Below are positions 24,832 through 36,230 of a stretch of DNA of 64,000 nt, in pieces. The stretch is from Arenicola marina (lineage: Eukaryota > Annelida > Polychaeta > Arenicolidae), in the NCBI GenBank assembly GCA_964019135.1, contig OZ025249.1, positions 33,803,759 through 33,867,758 on the forward strand, in the 5' to 3' direction. Both the position numbers and the translations under genes were made by a program. The notes below the pieces were generated by a model that did no database searches, was not told the origin of the DNA, and was given only the letters and a program-made list of their open reading frames with translations. Position 1 is the first letter of the stretch. Each line of letters starts with the position of its first letter.

Positions 24832-27650
24832 AATGAGAGCTCGCCTTCCCATTTTCGTGCATATAAAATGTGGTCAGACCAGCAAGGTCGCAGATAAACA
24901 CGGTGGAAATTGGCGTATGTTTAGTGTATTTTACAGGCTACTTTTTGACCAATTCTAGTCTCAATAGATTGGTTAATACAAAGACACTAATTGGGTAGCT
25001 TGAACACCTTTTCCAACATATGGTAACAATTAATAACGTATTGTTCTACAACTGTCCAATTCCGAACGTTTGCAACAATGTGTCATCGGTGATCTGGTTT
25101 ACAAAGATGGCCCAATTCCAGATTCTACAATGAAGAACTTTCACTCGCCCTACCGTAAATGGATTTTTCAGAATAATATATGTTCACTCAGTTATTTAAC
25201 GGATATGTCTATGTTAGCTTATATATTGCTTCTATATGTACAGTCAGAAGTAGTCTTTTTATGTCTGTCTGACGTGTGGTTAACTTCAACGATGCCATGA
25301 CGACAGGCTTATTTATCTCAAGCAATTCCACTTCAGACATTATACGATTGTAGTGCATTTGTGTGTCTATAATTCTAAGCTATGATTATATAAGAGGTAA
25401 TACCTCGTTTTGTTGAAAGCGGTTGCATGCGATTTGTTTAATGATATATCGTCAAAGAAAAGATCACAGATGAGGACACAACGCTAAAAAACACCGTTGT
25501 CCTATATATCCTGCTTGACACTATTGTGCTGTTTGATGACATGTTTTTGCCCAGAATCGATCGAAGGTTTATAATGGTACTTTCTTCATACAGTAAAGGA
25601 TCTAAATGTGTCCGTGATATTATTGTTATTCTCACAAAATCATGGCTGAAGAAATTGCACGATTGTTTTGCGGGAAACTTGTTACTTATACATTTTTTGA
25701 TTTGGTTAGAGGCGATGTAATCATGTAAATCATGTAATCCCTTATTCATCAAGATGTAACTTTAGCATGTATACTAATTATGACGATGTTTCAGTAATAA
25801 CCTGACAAGAGTATTGCATTTTGCACTCTATCGCACATGTTCTACTGCTCTGTAAGATGACGTCGGTCAATAACGGCAAGTGGTGGGATCTTCGAGCCTC
25901 AAAGTGCAGCCACCCTTGGTACTCTGGCTGTGTACCGTTTACTTTGCGTTGCATGACAACTGACTGGCTATGTAGCCATGGAAGTTTGAAAATTCAGACG
26001 GCGGTGTACTTTCTGGCTGTTTTTATTTATGTGGTTTACACTATGCATTGTCTAAAATGATTCGACTGCGTTTTATGCCTGGACTAGAAATTGCATATTT
26101 TGTTGCTATTGCATCTTCTACAGCTGTTAATGTACACCTCTTGTAAAGGTTTATATGCTTTTGATGGGAAAGAATAAATATTTAACTGAAGTAGACAATT
26201 TGTTTTCGTTCAAATTTCTTCAGTCAAATTTGTAGTTTACAACTTGGACGCGGCATATGATACATATAATACCAGTCTGCAATCTTCACTCTATCGGGAA
26301 TAAGATTTCTGGGGCAGATCCAGGGAAGTTAGTCCACATAAAAAATGCAGGGGACCAAAGATATCGATGTGGCGAGAGGAAGATGCTGCCAACTTTGTAC
26401 TTTTAAAGACGTGTGTGACAAGAAATAGAAAAAATAACAAATAAACGTAGATCTCTTTTTAATCGTATACTAGAGTATAAAAAACCATGACTCCAGACAT
26501 ACTGTGGACGGTGATAGATATATAGAGAACACAACAAATAACATTCAACAAGAGCATTACACGATATTCGCCCTTGTGAGCTAGCCCCAAACTAACACTT
26601 TTCAAGGGAACCTCTGAAAGTATAAAAAAGTCTGGTGTTTTCTATGATATAGGTATAAAATAGTTCAGTGAGTTACATTGTATCATGCAGCGTATCATGT
26701 GTGTGCAATGTCAGTGCAGTCTTGTTAATTTCAAGCGCCAGTCAGTACACTAAGTCTAAAGTGGGTTTGGTGGGTCATTGTCGCGTCGAACCCGGCGGCT
26801 TTTCTTCCCACAGGTCCTGCGTTTGGTGTGGGTGGTGTGACTATATCACCGGGAAAGGCGATTGACCTTTAAGTGAGCTACTCCGTGCATTCAGTTTACT
26901 ACACTACTAGCTCTAATAAGGTGGGCTGAATGAAGCGTGAACGGGTAAATAGAAAATGATCTTGCACATACATGAAAAACTATGTCACGAATACTACTAG
27001 TTAAAATAACTTAATTAACAGTAACTTGCGATCATTTAAACTAAAATAAAGACATACATATTATGAACAGTACGTAAAATCGATCAATTGCCGGTAAAAA
27101 AACTTTAACTACCATTATTTGGCCTAGGACGCACTCCCACCCCAACAAAACTCTCCAACAAAGACAATTCAGGTGGAAATCATTACAGACTCTATAAGAA
27201 CAAATCTATATTCATTGTACTTTTAAGATGGAAAAGAAGAGGAATGTAAGTGAATCCTTTTAGTTCAGAACGTTGATATATATGAAAAGAATAGAGTTTT
27301 CGCGCTCATAAGCCTTTTTATGGGTATAGTTATCACAATCCTTTATAGGTGGCCTGTCTTATTGCACAGCTCGATCAAATAAAGCAAGACAAATGATAAA
27401 GGGAAATAACGTAAGGTGATCACTAAACGCTCGGTCTTCCGTGTTAAAACCCACAAAATAGTTTTCCAGTAAATGCACAACGCGAGCAACACGCGATACG
27501 AACACAACGGTTCGCCGTAGAGCACCGCCAAACGTTTTAGCAGAACATATTTATGTATTAATAAATTTTAAATATTAGCGCTTTTACTTTTGTACCACAA
27601 TGGCAGATAACAGCCATCGAAATATAAATTTCTATTTTACGTTGAAAGTA
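24832..27650. other. DHCR24 3' UTR and downstream interval
   Basis: No further gene recognised. An AATAAA lies at 26173-26178 (plus), a possible DHCR24 polyadenylation signal about 1.46 kb past the stop; a long 3' UTR is inferred only from that. The rest is AT-rich unique-looking DNA. Confidence 0.5.
26173..26178 (+). promoter_or_regulatory. Candidate polyadenylation signal for DHCR24
   Basis: AATAAA hexamer downstream of the stop on the gene strand. No nearer strong candidate was noticed, but 3' UTR length is untested. Confidence 0.35.
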
Positions 27651-27655
27651 CTTCA

Positions 27656-30600
27656 TCAATGCAGATCGTCCAAGTCTAGTGTGTCACCAATACTGCTTAG
27701 GTCATCTGTTGTCAAGTTGAGGTCCGTGAGTAAAATGTCTTCATCGCCTAGGAAGTAAAAAAAGTAATAAGCGTTCATCTATGATCGATCACGGATAGTG
27801 GACGAACGATGACAATTCACCACTGAAGGCGTTTTTTTTATGATTATTCTATTACAGGAGCGGTATGTGTTTCAAAACTCAGAAGCCTTATTTATTTATA
27901 CAAGAATTGTTAAAACACAATATCGTCCAGGGAACCATTTATAACATTGCGCTGCAACATTTAACTTACACGCCATAAGTCTATACATCAAAGGCGAAAG
28001 ATTCGATTGCATATTATGCCACGATACACCTACCAGTAGGTGTGAGAATTGGACGCTCCTTGGCTTTAGTGGAGAATTCAAGGTCGCATGTTTTGAGGTC
28101 ATCGAGGTCGGTGCTTTCACTGAGTTCAAAGTCACTGGTGTTGGGACTGAACAGGTCCGCTGTCGCTCGTGGCATATACGGTTTGGTCCCGAATCGGGTT
28201 GATTTCGGAGAAGACACTTTGCGCTCTGGAAATGCATACTTTTAATATACTAATGCTAGGTCGACAAAAATAAGATGATGAACACACCGGTACATTGCGA
28301 TATATATCGGTCAGCAAACAGGACCCTTTTCACGCCACGATTTAATTTACTTAAGCAGGGTTTACTTTGACATAACTGTACATAACACATCTTATTGAGA
28401 CCTATATTATTAAGGAAACGTGATAAAAAAAAAACAATAGATACAAGATCAAAGATGTAAAAAAAAGATATCTAGGAGTTTCTTAGAGATACTTACCAGT
28501 GATCGGCGAATTAGTTTTCAATTTATTTTCAATGTCACCAAGCTTAGCTTTCATGGATTGATAGCTGTCTCTGCAATGCAAGAAAACAAATCAAAAGCGG
28601 ACAACTAATAGTCACCCGTCAAGCAGAAGTTCACCCGGCGTTGTTATCTTGTAAATCCGCTTTGCAGCTAGGTTGAAATAAATGTAATTTTGGCTAAACC
28701 GGCAACCTCCCGTACATCGCTTATACTTTGTCAAGACCTCAGCACTCTAAAAATACCGAACTTATACTTTATCGAAACATCACCACGCTGAATATCGAAC
28801 TTACATTGTCGAAACCCCACCACTCTGAAGACCGAACTTACCGGTACTTTCTCGAAACCTCACCACTCTGAAGAGCGAACTTACTTTGTCGAAACCTCAC
28901 CACTCTAAAGACCGACATTAATTTGTCGAAACCTCACCACTCTAAAGACCGACATTAATTTGTCGAAACCTCACCACTCTGAAGAAGATACTCTGCCGCC
29001 GATTTACCATGGAGTTTTTTGTATCATAGATTTTGTGTATTTTATCATGGACTTTTTTATATCATAGATTTTGTTTAAGACGCCGAAAAATAACATTGTA
29101 AATAGATAGCGTTTGTTCAAGCCTTAAATTAACTTACTTGAGCAGGTCAAGTTCTTTTCCTGAAACAGTCAGCTCTCCAGATCTGGACGGTTCCAATACT
29201 TGACTATTGGCCACACATCGAACCTCCTGCAATAAACGTAGATTGTTACTGAGTTTACCCAAGAGTTTCTATTGTTCATATCTAGCGTACATAGTGCAGG
29301 TTGAGTTAAGCCCCAATGTTCATGCCATTACGGTTTCTACGCTGGAGTGATATATGCTGTGCATGTATATACCGTAACATACATAAAAAATGTAACGCGT
29401 ATGTCTATATAATGGTAACTCAAATCGCATCCTCTATTGTGCTCATTTCTAGGAGCTAGGACAACTTTTGGTTCAATCATATCTTCAACTTAATTTACAG
29501 TCGCTAATATAAATGAACACATCCCACGTACGTTTTCGAGTCGGCCTTGCCTCCTTTCAGATTCTCGATTTTCTAATGTTACAGAAGTCAACTGTGATTC
29601 CATTCTTCCTGCAAAATGAAAAATCAGAATATAAACCAAGCGTATATGTGACAATATCACATATATATATATAATCAACCAGAATTCTAAAATCATTAGG
29701 TACTGGTGCGCCTGATATTGATAGTTATTTGGTTGTAGAGACATCAGACTTTACTAATTTACGACGATCAATGTTCACACAATTTAAAACTCATATGAGC
29801 GCGCAGTTTCAATTTGAGATACAAAAAGTCTAGAGTACTTAGAGACTTACCAAGTCTGCCTTTGAAAACGTCAAGTTCTCGTCTTAATGAATCACATTCG
29901 TCTTGAGAGTATTTTCTCCTGAAAACATAATCTAACGTCACTATCTAGCCAGGTACACATACTGAGTCAAAGGTGCCCTAAATAATTATAGATCTACCCA
30001 TGTAGACTTATTCTTGAAAAGGACTGACTGAAAACATTAAAGGGCCACCTCATCAATGCAAGGCTATCTAGTTACTTCCAGTCACTAACAAGTATTATAT
30101 CATATTATGAACAGAGCGCTACATGATTGCTAAGTAATTTCATGTTGGCCAATTTCTTTACAAAGCTGGAGAAAATTCACAAAAGAAAAAGCAGAACACA
30201 CTCCACCGAATAGGGCAGTGTCGGGTGATCTCGAGCCAGCTAAAAAGCGAGTATAACGGCAGGCCTAACAACATACATCTGTTTACTATTGGCAACAATT
30301 TCAAATGATTACTGTAATTCACGAGGAAAGTGGAGTTGTATTTGCGTTGCTTTGAAGCGCCATATTTGTTCGGCAAAGGAGAGCCTACATTAAGCGGTAT
30401 TTCAATCTTCACAGAATACCTGTTACCTTAACAAAGAAACCACTTTAAAATATCAGTAAGATCTTCAAACGTACGTTGTAGGAGTGGGTGTACTATAGAG
30501 TGGCTTGTAGTACCCACAATAACAATGGTTATGGTTACCAGATTACACTCTCACTACCTATAAGTTTGTGAGTCATTTTGCAATACGTTAACAATTAGCA

Positions 30601-33459
30601 ATCCGTCATTTTGCAATACGTTAACAATTAGATGTCCGCCATCTATATTTTATTATTACAACTATCTCAACATGTCACAATAAAATCATGATTCCTACCC
30701 AAGAAAATTAATTATTCCAACATTGAGACACTCGAGACCTCTAAACTCATAAGCACTTACACCTCTATTATATCTCTAACAATAGATGAGGATATGCCAG
30801 AATCACTGTCGCGACCACGCTGTAAGTTAAGCTGTGTATGAATCATCTGCATCTCTCCCATAACCTCTCTCCTCCATTGTTCCACCTTCCGTTCTGTCTG
30901 AACATCCACGCCTTTCTCCACAAATCTGCTGTTTAGTAATGCAAGCTCATCTAGAGCAGAATAAAAAGGGAAGAATATGCATCTATAAGCAAGGCGTACT
31001 AACAACTATGATAAGGATTCACAAACGCAATTCTTCTACGGAAAAGTGAAAAAAACAGTTTATGGAGCATATAATATAAGATATAACTACATACCGATAA
31101 CTACTATCTCACTGGAGATACGCTTTATCTTTCACATAAGTTAGAATGCCGAATAGACTTAGAGCCTTGATATTGATTAAAAACAGCCATAATGCTTAAT
31201 TGTCTTTGTAATAGGCCCCTAAAAACATCATTTCATTACCTCGTGTATCTTTCATTTGTTTTAAATAAATTTCCTTTTCTTCCTCTAGCCTCCTCACACT
31301 TCTTGCAAGTTGATCTATAACCTTTAAAAACAACAAATTTCTAATTATACCGGTAACAAATACACTTGTAACCTAGCTTATGGTTGAACTTTCAATTAGA
31401 TGTGATTATATTACATTGGACCTTGACTTTAAAATATGTGTTACTGCCGTTCTTAATACAAATACTGGTAGTCAGCCAATCGCTTTCGTGATTTATATTT
31501 GATGACATCTCAAGATTAACAATGGATAATGAGTATATATTATTTCTATAGCTGCATAGGGATGTTATGTGAGAAATTAATGGTATACAGTACTTGCATT
31601 TGAAATTACCAGCAACATCGTTATTGCTACCATTATAATACAAACTGATATTTTGGAATGCTGAGAAGCTGAACATAAATGTCTAAGCAAGAGAGGATGA
31701 ACAGTTATGTTTTATACTGACCCGTCCTTGAGCTTCCATTCTATCTTGCATCAACATAATGATTCCAGGAGAATTTTCCAATGGCAAGTATTGTCCATTT
31801 GAAGCCGTTGGGTCTTTCCCGTTCAGGAATTCATGTTTGAAGTGGGTTGAACTTGCAGGGGATGTAGTTGGTATTAATCCAGTAAGAGATTGGTTCAGGC
31901 CAGGCATAGCTCCCCCTGTCATTGACATGGAATTTAAGCTGGTAGAGAAGGGCCTGCCTTTTCCAAAAGGAGAAACTGAAAAAAAGATACCTCATTAGTC
32001 ACTTATATGTACCAGTATGAAGAATCTTTTATGATCTTTCATAATTTACTGTTTAATCATTTGAGTCCAAATTTGTTCCAAAGAAAATGCATACCCCCAC
32101 CCCCATGAAAAAACCAAAACTTTCGGAACAGCAGGAAAAAAAATATTGGGTGTATGTTTTAGTACACCTAGGTTTATAATTATTTTGGTAGACCTAGAAT
32201 ATAATTTTAAAAAGCCTCAATTTTATAACATATTTGTGGGATATACTGGTACTTGCACTTATGATACACAAACCTTTTTGCTTAGACAAGGGTAACAATT
32301 GTAGAGGTTGTCAGTTATACACTGGTTTCCTACCTCTGTGGTCATTAAGGGTCAATGCAGCCGAAGACGATGCTCTTGCTGATCCAAGCCGTTGCTAAAA
32401 AAAAAAAATATATTACACTTGCTATATATAAACAGAAAATTACATGTAAGCCAACCAATCTAAATTCCAGCAATTAATATTTGGTACTAAGCCCACATGT
32501 GAAATGCAGGATGTCAATGTTTGGGATGATGTCATAAATTTTGTCAGTTGTATCACAGGCGCTTCAATCGTGGGTGGGTGGGGTGGGAGAGGGGGAGGGG
32601 GACATATGTCATATAAAGAGAGAAGGTAGGAAACCCAGTTTGCAGCCATAAAACTGCAGCCCAAACAACATCAGTCAATTTTGTCAACAAAATGGCACGA
32701 CAGGGCAGTTTCCTCACTTCATTCAATACTTCAACACTTTACTCACAAAATGATCACCCAATCCACTTAAAACACATCTTCAAATCGCTGCATGAAGACA
32801 TTTTTCTGGCAACTTTACGCGATTTTGACCTTTGCCACTCACCATGGCCATTGAGGTTTGTCAGTAACGCATCAAGTATTTTGGAGCGTTCTCATTGGTT
32901 GTAACTGCTCTGTGGCTATCAGCCTTTTGATTGGTCATAAATCATCTGGCAGCTTTTTTTAAATACATGCCTAAATAAAGTACACAGAGACAAAGTGGGG
33001 AGGGGGGGTGAGCTCGAGGGGGAGGGGAGGAGGGGGAGTGGCACTATTATACAAAACTGAAAGGGGGCGGTTTCTGCGGGTGTCTTGATGCCTGAGAGAG
33101 CAGATATTTGTGGCTCTGGACCAGGGGTCTATGACGTTTTTGATGACCGGGGGAGTGGTGGGTGGGGGCTCCACTGAATAATTGTGCCCGGGGGGGGGGG
33201 TCTATGCCAAAAAAGGTGGGGGGGGTATACCCTAGATATAACAATATAGGACTTCCATCACACGAACCTAGTGCCCGAGCAGCTAGGCACGTAAAATAGG
33301 TCACAGAGGAGCCAAACAAATTTGAGTTTAAATAATTCAGCGTCATATTTACCATGGAAACCACGTTCGATCGAAGGTTCTTACCTTTACTTTATCTAAA
33401 TTTGATTCTGTTTCCCGCACAATGGATGAAAACTTGCTTTCCCAATCCATTTCTGACAT
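27656..33459 (-). CDS. Coiled-coil protein of unknown function, 417 aa
   Basis: Eleven minus-strand exons: 33459-33385, 32394-32334, 31975-31722, 31321-31240, 30950-30761, 29918-29851, 29608-29532, 29226-29138, 28570-28497, 28225-28034, 27747-27656. All have AG/GT borders and matching phases and sum to 1254 nt including the stop. The protein begins MSEMDWESKFSSIVRETESN. A Ser/Gly-rich low-complexity region follows (~50-115), then heptad-rich helices from ~120 to ~320 (ARSVRRLEEEKEIYLKQMKD, YQSMKAKLGDIENKLK). A Ser/Pro-rich part with SPKSTRFGTKPYMP comes next, and an acidic Leu/Asp C-terminus (ILLTDLNLTTDDL, DTLDLDDLH). No catalytic motif, signal peptide or membrane segment. A cytoskeletal or centrosomal scaffold is a reasonable guess, but I do not recognise the family. 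It is divergent with the SOCS-box gene, 724 bases between start codons. Confidence 0.87.
28729..28985. repeat. 37-bp intronic minisatellite, ~7 copies
   Basis: The unit is about gtcgaaacctcaccactcta plus aagaccgacattaattt, diverging toward the left. It lies in the intron between coiled-coil exons 29226-29138 and 28570-28497, about 150 bases past the donor. Some units contain AAAGTAAGTT in the gene sense, like the true donor CAA|GTAAGTT. Confidence 0.88.
32992..33240. other. G-rich low-complexity tracts in first intron of coiled-coil gene
   Basis: Several runs of G (aggggggg, cggggggggggg) between coiled-coil exons 1 and 2. No element termini seen; similar G/C-rich patches recur at 13680, 45540 and 49980. 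Confidence 0.5.
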
Positions 33460-34183
33460 CGGTCTCGTCTCACTGCATAAATATCATGGCCCTTCTGTCG
33501 TTCCACTGTTCCATTAAAGCTAGAAATTTGAATCGGAGAAGCTGGGTAGCAAGAGTATGCGACCGGAAGTACCGTTGTCTGGGTAAAATATGAATCTGTC
33601 AAATAGGGTAAGACAACCAGCTGACCAGCTAAGGCAACAGGAAAACCAATCTGCCTTGAAAACTTAAAGTGAATGAAATCTTTGTAAAATCAAAAGACGC
33701 CGCTATTACCTAATACTTGTAGCAGACAATAGTTGAAACAAACTGAGATGACTAGGCTATTTACAATTTGCAGATGAAAACTGCTTTCCTACGTAATGAA
33801 CGTAGTGAACGTCGCAGCCGTTGAAACGTCCTTCAATATATTTGTCACATATTATTCTCTATCCTCAAATTACAGATTTTATAACCATGATAACCAGATT
33901 CTGCTGCTCCTGTCTATACTGAAAGTCTAAACTAGAATGTCTGTATCTATTTTGAATGTCTTTTTTAAACAAAGATATAGCTTACTTCTATTTGAAAGCC
34001 TGCAAACTCTTTGCATGCCACTTTATAGAGAAGATTATACACTGTTGAGAATTTGGCTAAAATCAAAAGTCCTGCAATGCAATTAAAATATCTTGATATT
34101 GTGATGCCTATGGCTATGATACATATACTTATTGTCTGTTTAGATCTGTCCTTTGATTCCAATGTTGCTGAGGAGCATCTGCA

Positions 34184-35077
34184 ATGGACAGCTTGCGGGA
34201 GGCATTGACTATGGCCAATTTGCCCTACCTTCTCAGCCTCATACGTGCAGGAGTAGACATCAACATTCCTCTGGTCATAGAGGATGACAGAACCTGCACC
34301 ATCCGCGAAGAAACACCACTGACCATGTCTGCGCGACTGGGTAATGTGGATGTGGTGAGAATGCTGATCCATAACAAAGCCGACCTCGATGTGGGGACAA
34401 CAGGAACTGGTATGACAGCCCTTCACTGGGCCTGTGCCAGGGGCAATGTGGACATTGTGAGAATCCTTGTCAGCCATCGTGCCAATGTGGACAAGGCCGA
34501 TTACATCTACGAAACACCTTTGTTAGAAGCCATCTGCAGTGGACGGATTGAAATTGTCAAGATGCTTGTGACATGTGGCGCTGACATGAACCGTCCAGTG
34601 AACAGTGCTCAGGATTCGAGCCTATTCTTCGCATTGTACACCAGAAATTTGGATGTGGCTCGCTTTTTGATCGCTGCAGGAGCAGATGTGAATAATATCA
34701 ACAGCTTTGGGGAAGACTTACTGTGGTCCCTCCCTTACGTATCCCAACACGCACAAGTTATTCGCAATACATACGAAATGCTCATAGAAGCTGGATGTAA
34801 ACCAACTAATATTCACTTGCAAAAAATTCGCAAAGTGGGAGATCTTCTCCCAAATGACCACTTTTTACGGAGTACCATAACCACCATTGAACGATCTCGG
34901 TTGCAACCAAAGAGACTGCAGCAAATAGCCAGGCTTCGAATCCGAACACATTTGCTGGCTCTCACCCACGGCAGATGCGTTTTATATAAAATTTATCAAA
35001 TGCCCTTGCCGAGTTGCTTGCAAAAGTTCCTCGCATTGGGTATCGAATTGGATCAGTTTTGCTTAGAACAAACATGA
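34184..35077 (+). CDS. Ankyrin-repeat and SOCS-box protein (ASB-type), intronless
   Basis: A single open frame of 297 aa. About five ankyrin repeats cover residues ~2-172, with TPLTMSARLGNVDVVRMLI, TALHWACARGNVDIVRILV, TPLLEAICSGRIEIVKMLV and LDVARFLIAAGADVN. A C-terminal SOCS box at ~244-285 has the BC-box helix LQQIARLRIRTHLL and the Cul5-box-like MPLPSCLQKFL. ASB proteins recruit Elongin B/C and Cullin-5 as substrate receptors of an E3 ubiquitin ligase; that role is inferred from the family, and the substrate is unknown. The start is supported by an in-frame TGA 15 bases upstream. A tttag acceptor-like site at 34137-34141 may mark a 5' UTR intron. AATAAA at 35102-35107 follows the stop closely. 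Most animal ASB genes have coding introns, so this may be an expressed retrocopy or a family-specific loss. Confidence 0.92.
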   Translation: MDSLREALTMANLPYLLSLIRAGVDINIPLVIEDDRTCTIREETPLTMSARLGNVDVVRMLIHNKADLDVGTTGTGMTALHWACARGNVDIVRILVSHRANVDKADYIYETPLLEAICSGRIEIVKMLVTCGADMNRPVNSAQDSSLFFALYTRNLDVARFLIAAGADVNNINSFGEDLLWSLPYVSQHAQVIRNTYEMLIEAGCKPTNIHLQKIRKVGDLLPNDHFLRSTITTIERSRLQPKRLQQIARLRIRTHLLALTHGRCVLYKIYQMPLPSCLQKFLALGIELDQFCLEQT

Positions 35078-35101
35078 ACGCTGTGATAATGGTTTGTGTT
35101 T

Positions 35102-35107
35102 AATAAA
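35102..35107 (+). promoter_or_regulatory. Polyadenylation signal of the SOCS-box gene
   Basis: AATAAA 24 bases after the stop codon; a second one lies near 35389. The space to the convergent ARFRP1 gene (35110-36230) holds no recognisable gene. Confidence 0.55.
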
Positions 35108-36230
35108 ATCCTTTGTGATCATCCTGCATTGCTTATGATCCTTACTTCTTTGTTGGTGTTGCAAGTACCTAACTGAACCAGTTTCTTGGCAACAACTTAT
35201 GAGATCTACTGACAATCATGTGGATATTGGTAACCAAAGCACATTCTATCTTGTAATTTGTTTTATGGGAGGCGTTTTGCTCCGTTGTAGCCATAGCCAG
35301 TCAAACTAAGACCTTGCTGTTCATCAGATATTGAATTGTTACAAAAGTCAGCAACTGTATTGTTATTAAATAGTTATTATATTATTGGCAATAAAAGTTA
35401 CTCAAATAGGAGTTGTTCATTAATAAAAGTCATACCTTATCACTTTGAATCGTCTAACGATAAACGTTAAACAGGTTTAACCACATGGCCTAAAATGAAC
35501 TATATATACCGGACGCTACTAGACTTCATCAAGTAGTAGCAAGCCACACGTTCCTAAATAGCCTTACACTGCACACATTTGTTATATATTCCAGAAGACA
35601 TTTCATCATAAACATTGAACAAATATGATACAAATTCTTACATTTATTAGTACAATATACAGTATTACAATTTACAAGCACATTGGAGAGATTACACCTT
35701 GTATTAGTCCCGCTACATCTCAAGCCCTGCATTGCGTATGGTTAAAGACTTGTCCTTGTAAACAATTTATCTTGCGGCTTCATCTGTATGGTACCACCAT
35801 ATATCTACAGTGTTAAAATAATAGGCCATGATTGAAAAGGCACCTCTGTATGAAATTCTAGTCTCTGTTTGCTCGAAAACCTATAATAGGACACATAATA
35901 TCCGTTGGTTAGATAACCATATTAAGTACCGACATTTTTCTCTATTGCGATATTCTACACATGAGCATGCTATGCCTTGTGCGCAAGGCCAAAAGCCCAA
36001 CATTTCTTTTTATTTGTTTTATCCCCAACATACTTACTCATACTGATTGAGATGAGTATCAAAAAGACTTCGTGAACACACCTTACTCTCATAGCCAAGC
36101 CACTATTTACAGTTCCACGGGGATGGACATTCTCCCTCTCGCGCCAACATAGGACTAGAATATTGCCAATTGTAGAAGCAAAGTTAGACGGAAACCATTA
36201 TCAGCTGCACGCCCGGACAGAACTTGTGCA

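Noticed and set aside
34184-34477. Minus-strand 170-codon frame overlapping the ankyrin gene
   Set aside because: Antisense shadow of the ankyrin-repeat coding sequence.
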